Assembly: GCF_000738265.1 (NCBI RefSeq)
Contig: NZ_JFCQ01000029.1
Span: 248,001-312,000 of the forward strand
Direction of reading: 5' to 3'
Length of the DNA stretch: 64,000 nt
DNA from: Corynebacterium jeikeium
Lineage (GTDB): Bacteria; Actinomycetota; Actinomycetes; Mycobacteriales; Mycobacteriaceae
Below, in pieces: positions 18,428 to 28,185 of this stretch. Position numbers and translations under genes: made by a program. How positions within the stretch are numbered: the stretch's first letter is position 1; each line of letters starts with the position of its first letter. The notes beneath the pieces were generated by a model. The model was not told the origin of the DNA. It did no database searches and worked only from the letters and a program-made list of their open reading frames with translations.

Positions 18428-19759
18428 ATGACTGATCCCACGAATTCTCGTCCGGTTCCCAAGCCCGGTCCCAAACCCGGCCCGAAGCCGGGACCGAAGG
18501 TGGTTCAGCCCGGGAGTGTCTCTATTCCCAAGAACGACCCCGCGCAGTTCGGCCGTGTAGATAACCAAGGAGTGGCCTGGGTGAGGACACCCGAGGGCGA
18601 GCGCCAGGTCGGCGAGTTTAAGGCCGGCACCCCGGAGGAGGGGCTGCAGCACTTCGGTGCGCGCTACGACGATCTGTGCACCGAGGTTCAGATGCTCGAG
18701 GCCCGCCTGACTAACAACCCGGAGCAGGCCCCGACCATTCGTCACGATGCCCAGGCACTGCTGGATTCGCTGAGCACCGCGGCGGTGATCGGCGATATCC
18801 CGGCGATCGAGGCGCGACTGGAAAAAATTTCTCAGCGCACCCAGACCACCGAACAGGAGGTCGCGGAGGCCAAGAAACAGCGCCGGGCGTCCGCTCTGGA
18901 GAGCAAGAAGGAGCTGCTGGCGGAGGTCGAGTCGATCGCTGCGGCAAACCCCTCTACAGTGAATTGGAAGCGCTCCGGCGAGCGCATCCGCACCATCGTC
19001 GAACAGTGGCGCGCCATCAAGGGCGTGGATCGTGCAAAGGACGACGAGCTGTGGAAGCGTTTCTCCTCCGCCCGCTCCGAGTTCAACCGCAAGCGCCAGG
19101 CACACTTCGATGAACTCGACCGCAATCGCGAGCGCGCGCGACTAAAGAAGGAAGACCTTATCGCGGAGGCCGAGGCTCTGCAGGATTCCACGGATTGGGG
19201 TGCTACCAGCGCCAAGTACCGCGACCTGATGAGCCAGTGGAAGGCAGCCGGCCGCGCCCCTCGCAACGTGGACGACCAGCTGTGGGAACGCTTCCGCAAG
19301 GCACAGGACGTATTCTTCGCCGCGCGCAAGGCCAACAACGCGGAAAAGGACAAGGAGTTCGAGGCGAATGCGGAGGCCAAGCAGGCTCTGATCGACGAGT
19401 ACTCCCCCAAGGTCGATCCGCAGGCCCACGGCGTGGACAAGGCCCGCAAGGTGCTTCACGAGCTACAGGAAAAGTGGGAGCAGATCGGCTTCGTCCCCCG
19501 TGGCCGAGTCCGCGAATTTGAGGACAAGATCAAGGCCATCGAGTCTCGCGTAGAGGAAGCTGCCGATGCCGAGTGGCGCCGCACCGACCCGGAGGCTCAG
19601 GCACGTGTCGCCCAGTTCCAGGCCAAGGTTGACCAGTTCACCCGCGAAGCCGAGTCGGCGGAGAAGGCCGGCAACGCCTCCAAGGCAGAGAAGCTGCGCG
19701 CACAGGCCGCCCAGTGGCAGGAATGGGCAGTTGCCGCTGCGGCGGCGCTAGAAAGCTAG
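18428..19759 (+). CDS. DUF349-repeat protein
   Basis: A protein of 443 residues. A Pro/Lys/Gly N-terminal repeat (PKPGP repeated, 11-24) leads into a mostly helical, charged protein with about three DUF349-type repeats, each around a W-K-x-x-G / L-W-x-R-F pattern (near residues 175-350). DUF349 proteins are long coiled helical proteins of unknown role. The start ATG has TAGGAG 8 nt upstream. A similar N-terminal PKPGP repeat occurs in IF-2 in this window. The stop shares CTAG with the convergent membrane-protein gene. Confidence 0.85.
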   Translation: MTDPTNSRPVPKPGPKPGPKPGPKVVQPGSVSIPKNDPAQFGRVDNQGVAWVRTPEGERQVGEFKAGTPEEGLQHFGARYDDLCTEVQMLEARLTNNPEQAPTIRHDAQALLDSLSTAAVIGDIPAIEARLEKISQRTQTTEQEVAEAKKQRRASALESKKELLAEVESIAAANPSTVNWKRSGERIRTIVEQWRAIKGVDRAKDDELWKRFSSARSEFNRKRQAHFDELDRNRERARLKKEDLIAEAEALQDSTDWGATSAKYRDLMSQWKAAGRAPRNVDDQLWERFRKAQDVFFAARKANNAEKDKEFEANAEAKQALIDEYSPKVDPQAHGVDKARKVLHELQEKWEQIGFVPRGRVREFEDKIKAIESRVEEAADAEWRRTDPEAQARVAQFQAKVDQFTREAESAEKAGNASKAEKLRAQAAQWQEWAVAAAAALES

Positions 19760-20487
19760 CTCTCGGAATCCTGCTCAGCTTCCTGCGCGGCCTCCTGCTC
19801 CGCCTTGCGCTGGCGCCGAGCCTTCGCGCGGGCACGCCGGTCATCGACGATCTCGGCTACCTCGCGTTCCTCAATGCCCGTGCGTAGGCGCTGCTGCGCC
19901 AGGCGGGATTCCTCGTCCCGGTGCGCTTCCTCGCGCCGCGCGGCCGCCAGGGCTCGCTGCAGCGGGTTCTTCTGGAACACCACGGCCGACATGGCGATAA
20001 ACAGCACCGTCAACCCAAGCAGGCTGAAGACCAGCGGGATCGCCGGCCCGTCGCCCGTGAGTGTCGGCGGGCGGGTCTGCCGCATCCACACGGCAAACAC
20101 GTTGTACCACCAGGCCACGCCTGCGAAGGCCCAGGTCACCCAGGCCACCATCCAGGACTTGGAAACGATGGTGCCAATCGTCAGCAAGATGGCAGTCAGT
20201 CGGAGCCAGGAAAAGATCATCTCCGGCTTCGTCGTATCGTTGTTCTGCGCCACCGGCGTATCGAAGAGCACGTCGAAGCCGCGCACGTCGCCCGCGTGCG
20301 GCAGGAAAATAGTGATCAGCGGAACCAGCAACCCGAAGGCCAGCAGAGGCATGTAGCGCCCCAGCACCACCTGGCGCGCGACCTTGCGCTCGGCACCACC
20401 GAGGTCGTCCCGGTACTTCGCTAGCCGGTCCACCTGATCTGCACTGTTGTCTGTTCTTTCCTTACTCACAGCGTCTTCTTTACTCAC
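19756..20487 (-). CDS. Rv2732c-like conserved membrane protein
   Basis: A protein of 243 residues with about four transmembrane segments (around [44 protein letters not shown] and [17 protein letters not shown]). A charged, Arg/Glu-rich cytoplasmic C-terminus of about 65 residues is probably coiled coil. The family is the one next to miaB in mycobacteria and corynebacteria; the function is unknown. GTG 20487 is preferred to GTG 20493 because GGGAGG is then 8 nt away rather than 2. The start overlaps the 3' end of miaB, implying translational coupling. Confidence 0.8.
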   Translation of the reverse strand: MSKEDAVSKERTDNSADQVDRLAKYRDDLGGAERKVARQVVLGRYMPLLAFGLLVPLITIFLPHAGDVRGFDVLFDTPVAQNNDTTKPEMIFSWLRLTAILLTIGTIVSKSWMVAWVTWAFAGVAWWYNVFAVWMRQTRPPTLTGDGPAIPLVFSLLGLTVLFIAMSAVVFQKNPLQRALAAARREEAHRDEESRLAQQRLRTGIEEREVAEIVDDRRARAKARRQRKAEQEAAQEAEQDSES

Positions 20488-22018
20488 AGCCACATCCTCC
20501 CGTGCTGCATCCGCCCGCCGTGGTCGGCTCGGGCTTCTTGATGCTGGGCATTCCGAGCCCGACGCCCACAGGCGCCGTCGTCGGAGTCTCCCCCAGCTCT
20601 GTCATGTCCCCAGCCCGGGTACGCCTGTGGCTCGCAACTCCGCCGTCGGCGATGAGGAAGTGTGGCGCGGCGTCAGTAATAACGACCTCCACGACATCAC
20701 CTGCGCGGATATCGCCCTCCGGTGTGAAGTGCACGAGGCGCCCGTCGCGGGCACGACCGGAGCGGCGTTGGGTGCGGTCGTTTTTGCGGCCATCCGCCTG
20801 CACCAGCAGCTCCTGGGAAGTGCCGATGAGCTTGCGGTTCTCCTCCTCGCTGATGCGCTCCTGCAGCGCCAGCAGGCGCTCGTAGCGATCCTGCACCACA
20901 GCCTTCGGCACCTGGTTTTCCATCTCCGCAGCGGGAGTACCAGGGCGCGGCGAGTATTGGAAGGTGTAGGCGCTAGAGAACCGGGCCTTCTCTACGACGT
21001 CCATGGTCGCTTGGAAGTCCTCCTCCGTCTCGCCCGGGAAGCCGACGATGATGTCCGTGGTGATCGCCGCGTGCGGGATGCGCTCGCGCACCTTGTCGAG
21101 GATCGCCAGAAACTTCTTGGAGCGGTAGGAACGCTTCATGTCCTTCAGCACCTTGTCCGAGCCGGACTGCAGCGGCATATGCAGCTGCGGGCAGACTGCG
21201 GGGGTTTCGGCCATCGCGTCGATCACGTCGTCGGTGAACTCGGCCGGGTGGGGGCTGGTGAAGCGCAGGCGCTCCAGGCCTTCGATCTCGCCGCAGGCGC
21301 GCAGCAGCTTGGAAAATGCCGTGCGGTCGCGCTCCAGGGTCTCGTCGGCGAAGTTCACGCCGTAGGCGTTGACGTTCTGACCCAGCAGCGTCACCTCGCT
21401 CACGCCCTGTGCCACCAGCGCCTTAACCTCGGCCAGGATCTCGCCGGGGCGGCGATCCTGTTCCTTGCCGCGCAGCGCCGGCACGATACAGAAGGTGCAC
21501 GTGTTGTTGCAGCCGACGGAGACAGACACCCAGCCGGCGTACGCGGATTCGCGCTTGGCTGGCAGCACGGAGGGGAACTCCTCCAGCGAGTCGAAGATCT
21601 CCACCTCTGCCTTGTGGTTGTGCGCGGAACGCTCCAACAGCGTTGGCAGCGACCCCAGGTTGTGCGTGCCGAACACCACGTCGACCCATGGTGCTTTATC
21701 CACCACGGTCTGCTTGTCTTTCTGCGCCATGCAGCCACCGACAGCGATCTGCATGCCTGGGTGTTCGTCCTTGATGGCCTTCATCTGGCCGAGGGTGCCG
21801 TACAGGCGCTTATCTGCGTTTTCCCGTACCGCGCAGGTGTTGAAAACCACCACGTCCGGGGTCGCGCCCTCATCTACGGGGACGTATCCGGAGTCTTCGA
21901 GCAGCCCGGACAGTCGCTCGGAATCGTGGACGTTCATCTGGCAGCCGAAGGTGCGCACCTCGTAAGTACGCGCGGCACCGCTGGTCTCGCCCGTTTGCGT
22001 CTGAATCGTCTGTGTCAC
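20480..22018 (-). CDS. miaB: tRNA-2-methylthio-N6-dimethylallyladenosine synthase
   Basis: A methylthiotransferase of 512 residues. The N-terminal cluster cysteines are Cys26, Cys62 and Cys96. The radical-SAM CxxxCxxC is Cys170/Cys174/Cys177 (CNNTCTFC), and a C-terminal TRAM domain follows. It adds the 2-methylthio group after MiaA. The protein ends in an extra Cys-rich tail ([11 protein letters not shown]) not needed for the core fold. The GTG start has TAGGGT (22031-22026) ending 7 nt upstream, suggesting a leaderless transcript separate from recA-recX. The gluABCD genes found near here in C. glutamicum are missing. Confidence 0.97.
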   Translation of the reverse strand: MTQTIQTQTGETSGAARTYEVRTFGCQMNVHDSERLSGLLEDSGYVPVDEGATPDVVVFNTCAVRENADKRLYGTLGQMKAIKDEHPGMQIAVGGCMAQKDKQTVVDKAPWVDVVFGTHNLGSLPTLLERSAHNHKAEVEIFDSLEEFPSVLPAKRESAYAGWVSVSVGCNNTCTFCIVPALRGKEQDRRPGEILAEVKALVAQGVSEVTLLGQNVNAYGVNFADETLERDRTAFSKLLRACGEIEGLERLRFTSPHPAEFTDDVIDAMAETPAVCPQLHMPLQSGSDKVLKDMKRSYRSKKFLAILDKVRERIPHAAITTDIIVGFPGETEEDFQATMDVVEKARFSSAYTFQYSPRPGTPAAEMENQVPKAVVQDRYERLLALQERISEEENRKLIGTSQELLVQADGRKNDRTQRRSGRARDGRLVHFTPEGDIRAGDVVEVVITDAAPHFLIADGGVASHRRTRAGDMTELGETPTTAPVGVGLGMPSIKKPEPTTAGGCSTGGCGCE

Positions 22019-22083
22019 GTGGATTACCCTACCCCTTCCGTTGCTGCGTTTACGAAAGCGCGGTTGTTACCTGGTGACGCCCG

Positions 22084-22680
22084 CTACAGCTCCTCTAGTC
22101 GCGCGTCCAGCGCGCGGCGCGCGTGGCGCAGCGCTACGCCCTCCGGGAACCCGCGACGGGCGGCAACGCCCACCACACGTCGCAGGGCCTTGTCGTATTC
22201 CTTGCGATCGGCGGGTCGGGTCTTAATACTGGCTGCCTTCTTGGTTACGAGATCGTCGAGGATCCGTTCCTGGGACTCATCATCGACCTGCGCCAAGGCA
22301 TCGTCGATCAGCGGGGAGGCGATCCCCTTCTGCTGCAGTTCGCGGCGCAATACAGCGACGGATTTCTTCTGGTTCTTCTCCCGCTGGCGCACCCATTCGT
22401 TGGCAAACTCGGCATCGTCCAACATTCCATTGGCTATGCAGCGGTTCAGAACCTCTTCCACGCCCTCCGGTTCACAGTCGGCCTCCAGCAGTCTGCGACG
22501 CAGCTCCTCGGTGGATCGAGCACGGTGGTTGATCAGCCGCACTGCTTTGGCCTTAATCGGCGCGAGCCTCTCCTCCTGCGCCATATCCACCAATCCCCCA
22601 CCCTCACCGGGCGAGTAGTTGGCAATAGCCTGCCGGAGTGCCTCTATCGTTCCTTCGCGATCCCTATTCTTCACTGTCAT
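22084..22680 (-). CDS. recX: RecX, regulator of RecA
   Basis: A helical protein of 198 residues of the RecX family (tandem three-helix repeats, e.g. [24 protein letters not shown] and [20 protein letters not shown]). RecX caps or inhibits RecA filaments. The ATG at 22680 lies inside the 3' end of recA (17-nt overlap), so it is translated from the SOS-induced recA mRNA. The length is typical of the family. Confidence 0.95.
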   Translation of the reverse strand: MTVKNRDREGTIEALRQAIANYSPGEGGGLVDMAQEERLAPIKAKAVRLINHRARSTEELRRRLLEADCEPEGVEEVLNRCIANGMLDDAEFANEWVRQREKNQKKSVAVLRRELQQKGIASPLIDDALAQVDDESQERILDDLVTKKAASIKTRPADRKEYDKALRRVVGVAARRGFPEGVALRHARRALDARLEEL

Positions 22681-23794
22681 CGTCGAAGTTCGGGCTCAGC
22701 TCAATGGGCTTATCCTCGTCCACTTGACCCTCGGTGGCATCGCCAGCCTGCTCGTCCTTCATCTTGGCGTAGGGGCCGATCTTCAGCTCGCGGGCAATGC
22801 GATCCTCCAGTTCCGCGGAAAGATCCGGGTTGTTCTTGAGGAACTCGCGGGCCTTCTCCTTGCCCTGCCCCAGCTGGTCGCCGTCGTACGTAAACCAGGA
22901 GCCGGACTTCTTAATCAGGCCGGTTTCCACACCCAGGTCGATGATGGAGCCCTCGCGCGAAATACCCTCGCCATAGAGGATGTCGAACTCCGCGATCTTG
23001 AACGGCGGGGAAACCTTGTTCTTCACAACCTTGATGCGCGTGCGGTTACCCACCACGTCCTGGCCGTCCTTCAGCGCCTGGATACGGCGAATATCGCAAC
23101 GAACCGAAGCGTAGAACTTCAGCGCCTTACCGCCCGTCGTCGTCTCGGGCGAGCCGAACATCACGCCGATCTTCTCGCGCAGCTGGTTAATGAAGATGGC
23201 GGTGGTGCCCGTCTGGTACAGGGCACCGGTCATCTTGCGCAGCGCCTGGCTCATCAGACGCGCCTGCAGACCAACGTGGGAATCGCCCATATCGCCATCG
23301 ATCTCCGCCTTGGGCGTCAGCGCCGCCACGGAGTCCACCACAATGATGTCGATGGCTCCAGAACGGATCAGCATATCCGCGATCTCCAACGCCTGCTCGC
23401 CCGTGTCCGGCTGGGAAACCAGCAGCGCATCCGTATCCACGCCCAACGCGCGGGCGTACTCCGGATCTAGCGCGTGCTCGGCATCCACGAAGGCCGCAAT
23501 ACCGCCGTCCCGCTGCGCCTCCGCAATCGCGTGCAGCGCCACGGTGGTCTTACCGGAAGACTCCGGGCCGTAGATCTCCACCACACGACCACGCGGAAAA
23601 CCGCCGATGCCCAGCGCGGCGTTAATGGCAATATTGCCGGCGGAAATAGCCTGGATCGGCGGGCGGGTATCGTCGCCGAGGCGCATGATGGCACCCTTGC
23701 CGAAGTCCTTCTCGATCTGCGCCATAGCAAGCTCTAGAGCCTTGGAACGATCCTTCCCCGCCGCGGTGGCGGTCTGCTTCTTCTTCGGTGGCAT
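22664..23794 (-). CDS. recA: RecA recombinase
   Basis: A protein of 376 residues. Walker A is GPESSGKT (76-83); the DNA-binding loops and MAW-motif core are intact, and an acidic C-terminus ([18 protein letters not shown]) follows. It performs strand exchange and triggers LexA cleavage. ATG 23794 is chosen because AAGGAG lies upstream (about 11 nt) and MPPKKK resembles other corynebacterial RecA N-termini. The frame stays open to 23872 without a ribosome site. It is preceded by an SOS box and promoter at 23969-23998. Confidence 0.98.
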   Translation of the reverse strand: MPPKKKQTATAAGKDRSKALELAMAQIEKDFGKGAIMRLGDDTRPPIQAISAGNIAINAALGIGGFPRGRVVEIYGPESSGKTTVALHAIAEAQRDGGIAAFVDAEHALDPEYARALGVDTDALLVSQPDTGEQALEIADMLIRSGAIDIIVVDSVAALTPKAEIDGDMGDSHVGLQARLMSQALRKMTGALYQTGTTAIFINQLREKIGVMFGSPETTTGGKALKFYASVRCDIRRIQALKDGQDVVGNRTRIKVVKNKVSPPFKIAEFDILYGEGISREGSIIDLGVETGLIKKSGSWFTYDGDQLGQGKEKAREFLKNNPDLSAELEDRIARELKIGPYAKMKDEQAGDATEGQVDEDKPIELSPNFDDDSEE

Positions 23795-23968
23795 AGAGTT
23801 GCTGCTCCTTACTTCTGCGTCGGCACCTGGTGTTGCCGTGCCCTGCTTATCTAACGTGCCTATATTCGTCATCTTTTTCGCACCCCCGATCCCTTAGACC
23901 GAGGGCACTGCGAAAAGGTTCATTGACAGTTGTACTCGACCGCGCGGACAACCATGGCACCGACACAC

Positions 23969-23998
23969 ACCCTACACGAACCTTTGTTCGATTGTTTA
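23969..23998 (-). promoter_or_regulatory. recA: recA promoter with SOS box
   Basis: On the minus strand 23991-23976 reads TCGAACAAAGGTTCGT, matching the LexA consensus fully in the left half and with two mismatches in the right. A -10-like TAGGGT (23974-23969) follows directly, so LexA would sit between -35 and -10. The leader to recA would be about 165 nt. The divergent DUF3046 gene ends at 24055. Confidence 0.75.
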
Positions 23999-24054
23999 AC
24001 TGAATTCCTCAATCGCGCATAAGATGGGCGTCCATAAAGAAAGAACAGAGAGAA

Positions 24055-24261
24055 CTATATATCCTCGCCTAAGCGGCGCTCCTCCGGCACATCAAAGTCA
24101 TCACACAGCGCCAGCCACACATCGCGCGGATCATACCCCTGTTCGATTAGCGCCGCGGGCGTGTCCCCCAAGGAACTCAGCACGTGGGTGTCCGCGATCC
24201 ACGCGCGGAAGCCATCGCCAAATTCACCTTCGGTTAGTCGATCAAACTCTGTCCTGCGCAT
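24055..24261 (-). CDS. DUF3046 family small protein
   Basis: A protein of 68 residues beginning MRRTEFDRLTEGEFGDGF. This is the DUF3046 pattern found upstream of recA in many actinobacteria; its function is unknown. ATG 24261 is chosen over the longer frame (24309) because TAGATT (24275-24270) ends 8 nt upstream, consistent with a leaderless mRNA, and because it matches family length. Confidence 0.85.
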   Translation of the reverse strand: MRRTEFDRLTEGEFGDGFRAWIADTHVLSSLGDTPAALIEQGYDPRDVWLALCDDFDVPEERRLGEDI

Positions 24262-24300
24262 GGTTCCCCAATCTACACCCCACCCCCGACCCAACCCCTC

Positions 24301-24341
24301 CTTGAACACTGTTCAAGTTTTATGGCGAACTGGTTTATCAT
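24301..24341. promoter_or_regulatory. bioY: bioY promoter with BioQ-like palindromic operator
   Basis: CTTGAAC-act-GTTCAAG (24301-24317) is a perfect inverted repeat with a 3-bp centre. It resembles the TGAAC-N3-GTTAC/GTTCA sites bound by the biotin regulator BioQ in corynebacteria and mycobacteria. It overlaps the expected -35 of a -10-like TATCAT (24336-24341), whose start point would be the A of the bioY ATG. Repression of bioYMN when biotin is sufficient is the likely role. Confidence 0.65.
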
Positions 24342-24348
24342 TCTATTT

Positions 24349-24954
24349 ATGTCAACCACAGAAACTACAAAGTTCAAAGCGGTGGACCTCGCGTACATCG
24401 CCGTTTTCGCAGCTCTCATCATCGTCCTCGGCGGCGTACAGTTCCCCGTCGGCGTTTCCGGAGTGCCCATCGTGCTCCAGAACATGGGAATCCTACTAGC
24501 CTCCCTCATACTCGGCTTCTGGCGCGGCGGCCTGGCTACTACCCTGTTCATTGCCGTAGGCTTCGTCGGCGTGCCCAACATGGCCGGTTGGAAGCCCGCC
24601 GCCGCAGCCGTCGCCGGCCCCACCGTGGGCTACATCGTCGGCTATGTCATCGCCGCCTTCGTCATCGGCCTCATCGCCCAGTACGCTCCACGCAACCTCA
24701 ACGCCCGCGCCGCCGTGTTCTTCCTGGCAGGCATTGTCGGCGTGATCATCCAATACCTCTGCGGCACCGTCGGCCTGATGGTGCGCCTGGACTACAACCT
24801 GGGCACCGCACTGGCCACCAACACGCCGTTCATCCCGGGCGACCTCATCAAGATCGTCCTCGCCGTCGCCATTGCTCTCGCCGTCACAAAGGCCGTTCCT
24901 GACCTGCTCCCCACACTTCGCAAGCCCCAGAACGCCGACTCCCCCAAGGCTTAG
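24349..24954 (+). CDS. bioY: BioY, biotin-binding S component of an ECF transporter
   Basis: A protein of 201 residues with six predicted membrane segments. It carries the family's GGVQFPVGVSGVPIVLQNMGILLASLILGFWRG-type region in the first third (abbreviated motif: GVPIVLQN). BioY binds biotin, and BioM and BioN energise transport. ATG 24349 has no Shine-Dalgarno, but TATCAT ends 7 nt upstream, so the mRNA is probably leaderless; an in-frame ATG at 24322 lies in the promoter. It is followed by bioM after 1 nt. Dependence on imported biotin is plausible but not shown here. Confidence 0.95.
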   Translation: MSTTETTKFKAVDLAYIAVFAALIIVLGGVQFPVGVSGVPIVLQNMGILLASLILGFWRGGLATTLFIAVGFVGVPNMAGWKPAAAAVAGPTVGYIVGYVIAAFVIGLIAQYAPRNLNARAAVFFLAGIVGVIIQYLCGTVGLMVRLDYNLGTALATNTPFIPGDLIKIVLAVAIALAVTKAVPDLLPTLRKPQNADSPKA

Positions 24955-24955
24955 A

Positions 24956-25651
24956 ATGCCCGTTATCGAGTTCGACAATGTGGGCGTCACCTTCCCCAGC
25001 GCCGCAGGCCAACGCACCGTGCTCCGCGACATCAACCTGACCTTGAGCGAACGGCGCATCGGCATCATCGGCTCCAACGGCTCCGGCAAATCCACCTTGG
25101 CGCGCCTCATCAACGGCCTTGCCGAACCAACGCGCGGCCAGGTGCGCGTCGCGGGCCTCGACGTGGCCAAGCACGGTCGCCAGGTGCGCAAGCAGGTGGG
25201 GTTTATTTTTAGTGACGCCGACAACCAAATCATCATGCCCACTGTCGCCGAAGACGTCGCGTTTTCCTTAAAAGGAACCACCAAGAAAGGCCCCGAGCGG
25301 CGGGAGAAGGTACAACGCGCGCTACAGAACATGGGCCTGGAACACCTGGCGGATGCCTCCCCGCACTTCCTCTCCGGTGGCGAAAAGCAGCTGCTAGCAC
25401 TTGCTTCAGTCTTGGTAGCCGAGCCGGACCTAGTGATTGCCGACGAGCCGACCACCCTGCTGGATCTGGGGAACCGGCGGATGATCGCCCGCACCCTGGC
25501 GGAACTGCCGCAGCAACTGATCGTGGTCTCCCACGACCTAGAACTCCTAGAGGACATGGACCGGGTGCTGTGGGTCAGCGACGGCCAGATTCACGACGAC
25601 GGACCGGCGGAGTGCGTGATCAACGACTACGTTGACAGCTACCGGAGTTAG
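24956..25651 (+). CDS. bioM: BioM, ATPase of the biotin ECF transporter
   Basis: An ABC ATPase of 231 residues. It has Walker A GSNGSGKST (39-47), a Q-loop DADNQIIMPTVAEDVAF, signature LSGGEKQ, Walker B LVIADEP and switch His in VVSHD. The order and spacing are those of energy-coupling factor A subunits. The start ATG lies 1 nt after the bioY stop and overlaps its context, so translation is coupled. Confidence 0.95.
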   Translation: MPVIEFDNVGVTFPSAAGQRTVLRDINLTLSERRIGIIGSNGSGKSTLARLINGLAEPTRGQVRVAGLDVAKHGRQVRKQVGFIFSDADNQIIMPTVAEDVAFSLKGTTKKGPERREKVQRALQNMGLEHLADASPHFLSGGEKQLLALASVLVAEPDLVIADEPTTLLDLGNRRMIARTLAELPQQLIVVSHDLELLEDMDRVLWVSDGQIHDDGPAECVINDYVDSYRS

Positions 25652-25663
25652 GGAGGCTCACGA

Positions 25664-26290
25664 ATGAAGCAACCCCTGCACGTACATGTGCCGCTGTCCG
25701 TGTTTCACCCCGGGACCTCGGTATTCCACCGGGCACCAGCGGGCCTAAAAATTTTTTTACTGCTGGTTTTCCTCGTCGGCACTGCCCTGTGGGCCAAGGT
25801 TCCGTGGCAGGCCGGAGTGGTCGTCGGGTTCACGGCGATCTGCTACCTGGCCGCGCGGATTCCCGTCCGCCTAACGCTGCAGCAGCTGCTGCCTCCTGCC
25901 GTGTTGCTGGCCGCTTTTGCTGGATTGTTGTGGTGGCAGCGCGACCTGCCGACCGCCTTGACCTACTTCGGGGTGATCCTGTCGGCGGTCGCGATGGCCA
26001 GCCTACTCACACTGACCACGACAGTCGTGGCCTTGATGGACGCCGTAGAGGCCGGACTGCGGCCGCTCGGCAGGATCGGCTTGCCCGTGGAGACCATCAG
26101 CCTGCTCCTTGCGCTGACCATTCGCCTAATTCCACTGACCGCGCTGACGGTGAACGAGGTGCTGGACGCAAGAAAAGCACGGGGCGCATCGCGCTCCGTG
26201 CTTGCGTTCGGCGTGCCGGTTATTGTCCGTAGCCTGCTGCGCGCCCGCCACCTGGGCGAGGCACTGAAATCCCGCGGGGTCGGAAATTAG
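25664..26290 (+). CDS. bioN: BioN, transmembrane T component of the biotin ECF transporter
   Basis: A protein of 208 residues with about five membrane segments and the EcfT coupling motifs near the end ([12 protein letters not shown] and [14 protein letters not shown], each with an Ala-Arg-Gly-type helix). It couples BioM ATP hydrolysis to BioY. The start ATG has AGGGAGG about 8 nt upstream. At 25745-25762 the codons for LKIFLL are CTA AAA ATT TTT TTA CTG, an unusual A+T run for this genome. It overlaps the convergent pspA stop by 4 bp (TTAG). Confidence 0.95.
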   Translation: MKQPLHVHVPLSVFHPGTSVFHRAPAGLKIFLLLVFLVGTALWAKVPWQAGVVVGFTAICYLAARIPVRLTLQQLLPPAVLLAAFAGLLWWQRDLPTALTYFGVILSAVAMASLLTLTTTVVALMDAVEAGLRPLGRIGLPVETISLLLALTIRLIPLTALTVNEVLDARKARGASRSVLAFGVPVIVRSLLRARHLGEALKSRGVGN

Positions 26291-27126
26291 TTCTCGTTGC
26301 GCAGCTGACGCATGCGCTCGGCGACTGCATCCTGGCCGACATTACCGGCCTGCGGCTTCGCCTGCTCAATGGCCTCCTGCTGCTGGCCACCGGCAAGCTG
26401 GCTGTTGCCGCTGTTCATCTCCGCACGGATCTGCTCCAGGCGGGAGTGCCCCGCCATCTGAATGCCGGCACGCTCGACCTCTGCCATGCGTCCCTGGACG
26501 GAGTTCTGTGCCAGCTCAGACTGGCCGAGTGCGTTGGCGTAGCGGCGCTCGATCTTCTCGCGCACCTGGTCCAGGTTCGGAGAGCCGTTAGCGGTCACAG
26601 CATCCATGGACTGCAGGGATTCGGCGACCTTCTCCTGCATCTTCGCCTGCTCCAGCTGGCTCAGTAGCTTGGTGCGCTCGGCAGCCTTCTGCTGCAGCTG
26701 CATGGAGTTGCGCTCCACCGCCTGCTTGGCCTGTGCTGCCTGCTGCAAGGCCTGGTCGTGCAGGCTCTTCATGTCCTCCACGGACTGCTCGGCGGTCACC
26801 AGCTGTGCAGCGAAAGCCTCCGCGGCATTCTCGTACTCCATCGCCTTCTGCTGGTCGCCCGCAGCGCGTGCCTTATCCGCCAGGTTTAGCGCCTGCTTGG
26901 TATTGGCCTGCAGTTTCTCTACGTCTTCCAGCTGGCGGTTCAGCTTCATCTCCAGCTGACGCTGGTTGCCAATCACCGCTGCGGCCTGCTGGGACAGAGC
27001 CTGGTGCTGCTTCTGCGCTTCCGCGATGGCCTGCTCGATCTGAATCTTCGGATCAGCGTTCTCTTCGATCTTGCTGTCGAAGAGCGCCATCAGGTACTTC
27101 CACGCCTTCACAAACGGATTGGCCAT
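26287..27126 (-). CDS. pspA: PspA/IM30 family membrane-stress protein
   Basis: A protein of 279 residues, almost entirely coiled coil (about 25-215), with the typical N-terminus [26 protein letters not shown]. PspA/IM30 proteins polymerise on the inner leaflet to preserve membrane integrity. In mycobacteria pspA follows clgR and is ClgR-controlled; the same order occurs here with a 137-bp spacer. AAAGGAG lies about 9 nt before the ATG. The spacer holds a CCCG...CGGG inverted repeat (27151-27163), a long A6T6 run (27166-27177) and a possible -10 TAGAAT (27199-27194). Confidence 0.9.
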   Translation of the reverse strand: MANPFVKAWKYLMALFDSKIEENADPKIQIEQAIAEAQKQHQALSQQAAAVIGNQRQLEMKLNRQLEDVEKLQANTKQALNLADKARAAGDQQKAMEYENAAEAFAAQLVTAEQSVEDMKSLHDQALQQAAQAKQAVERNSMQLQQKAAERTKLLSQLEQAKMQEKVAESLQSMDAVTANGSPNLDQVREKIERRYANALGQSELAQNSVQGRMAEVERAGIQMAGHSRLEQIRAEMNSGNSQLAGGQQQEAIEQAKPQAGNVGQDAVAERMRQLRNEN

Positions 27127-27263
27127 GCGCTAATACTCCTTTAATGCGGCCCCGAGAACCGGGTTAAAAAATTTTTTCTACGCGAATGATTCTATCAATA
27201 TTCGGCTGTGCTGTGCCCTTTCACGACCCCTTCACGCCCCCTCCTCAAGCCCCTCCGCAGCAC

Positions 27264-27626
27264 TTATGCGCGAGCCCTGTCCCCCGCGGTCGCAGCCATG
27301 TTCGCTGCCAGCTCTGCAGCCGCCGCATCCAGAGCCATCATCGACGCAGCTTCCAGAATCACCGAGGCGACAGATACCGCCATCGCGTGGCACACGCTAG
27401 CCAACAGCTCGGAGGAAACCTCCTTGCGACCCCGCTCGAGCTCTGAGAGGTACCCCGGGCTGACGTTCGCCAAAGACGCGAGCTGGCGCAGCGTAAAGCC
27501 GTTGTTTGTGCGGTATTCCTTCAGCGTGGCCCCCAGTGCCTCCCGCAGAAGTGGCTCATCCGCCGGCATCCGCTCGCTAGGACGCTCTACTGCAACCGTA
27601 TCCATGACCATAGTATTGTGACTCAT
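27264..27626 (-). CDS. clgR: ClgR-like XRE-family transcriptional regulator
   Basis: A protein of 120 residues with a Cro/CI helix-turn-helix (about 30-85, FTLRQLASLANVSPGYLSELERGRKEV) and an Ala-rich C-terminal helix. This sequence and the position before pspA and after pncC/pgsA identify ClgR, activator of clp protease and envelope-stress genes. It ends in Ala-rich residues (AAAELAANMAATAGDRARA); ClgR is known to be turned over by Clp proteases, so a C-terminal degron is possible but not shown. ATG 27626 is chosen; a TTG immediately upstream is in frame. Confidence 0.9.
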   Translation of the reverse strand: MSHNTMVMDTVAVERPSERMPADEPLLREALGATLKEYRTNNGFTLRQLASLANVSPGYLSELERGRKEVSSELLASVCHAMAVSVASVILEAASMMALDAAAAELAANMAATAGDRARA

Positions 27627-27669
27627 CAATCATCCCAACGTTCCAGGCGGCGAATTTGTTCCCGCCAGT

Positions 27670-28185
27670 CTACGCGCTAGCCAGTTCCAGCGCGCACTTT
27701 ACGCTGAACTGGCGAATCTCCGCACGCAACTGTGCGGAATCTAACCCGTCGAACTCGCCGCTGTCGCGCCTGCGGGCAAACTGTTCATAAAGGTTTTCCA
27801 CTCTTATTGCACCAGTGCCGTCACACACCGCAACGAAGACTTCGCCCACCGGATGCCCGTCTTGCGGATCAGGACCCGCCACACCCGTCAGCGCTATGCC
27901 GACATCGGCGCCACAGGCCTTTGCCGCCCCAGCTGCCATCTCTGCCGCCGTCTCCGCCGCCACGGGCCCGTGCGCACGCAGGGTTTCCTCCCTTACCCCT
28001 GCCAGGTTGTGCTTGAGCTCTGTTGCATAGGTAATGACGCCACCGCGTAGAACCGCCGAAGCCCCAGGCACTTCTGCAATTGTGGCCGCACACAGACCTG
28101 CGGTAAGGGATTCCGCCGTCGCCACGGTCAGACCCCGCCGGGTGAACTCCCGTACCAAGCGTTCGGCGGCGGGGTGAGCGGACAC
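27670..28185 (-). CDS. pncC: Nicotinamide-nucleotide amidase (CinA C-terminal domain)
   Basis: A stand-alone CinA C-terminal domain protein of 171 residues, with ATAESLTAGLCAATIAEVPGASAVLRGG and GIALTGVAGP. This family deamidates NMN to nicotinate mononucleotide, salvaging NAD. The GTG start follows the TAA of pgsA directly with no spacer, so the two are translationally coupled. It is often labelled competence-damage protein; the amidase role is better supported in the family. Confidence 0.92.
   Translation of the reverse strand: MSAHPAAERLVREFTRRGLTVATAESLTAGLCAATIAEVPGASAVLRGGVITYATELKHNLAGVREETLRAHGPVAAETAAEMAAGAAKACGADVGIALTGVAGPDPQDGHPVGEVFVAVCDGTGAIRVENLYEQFARRRDSGEFDGLDSAQLRAEIRQFSVKCALELASA

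Noticed and set aside
20447..22618. Plus-strand open frame of about 720 codons opposite miaB and recX
   Set aside because: It spans two real genes on the other strand, crossing their boundary, with composition typical of an antisense shadow.
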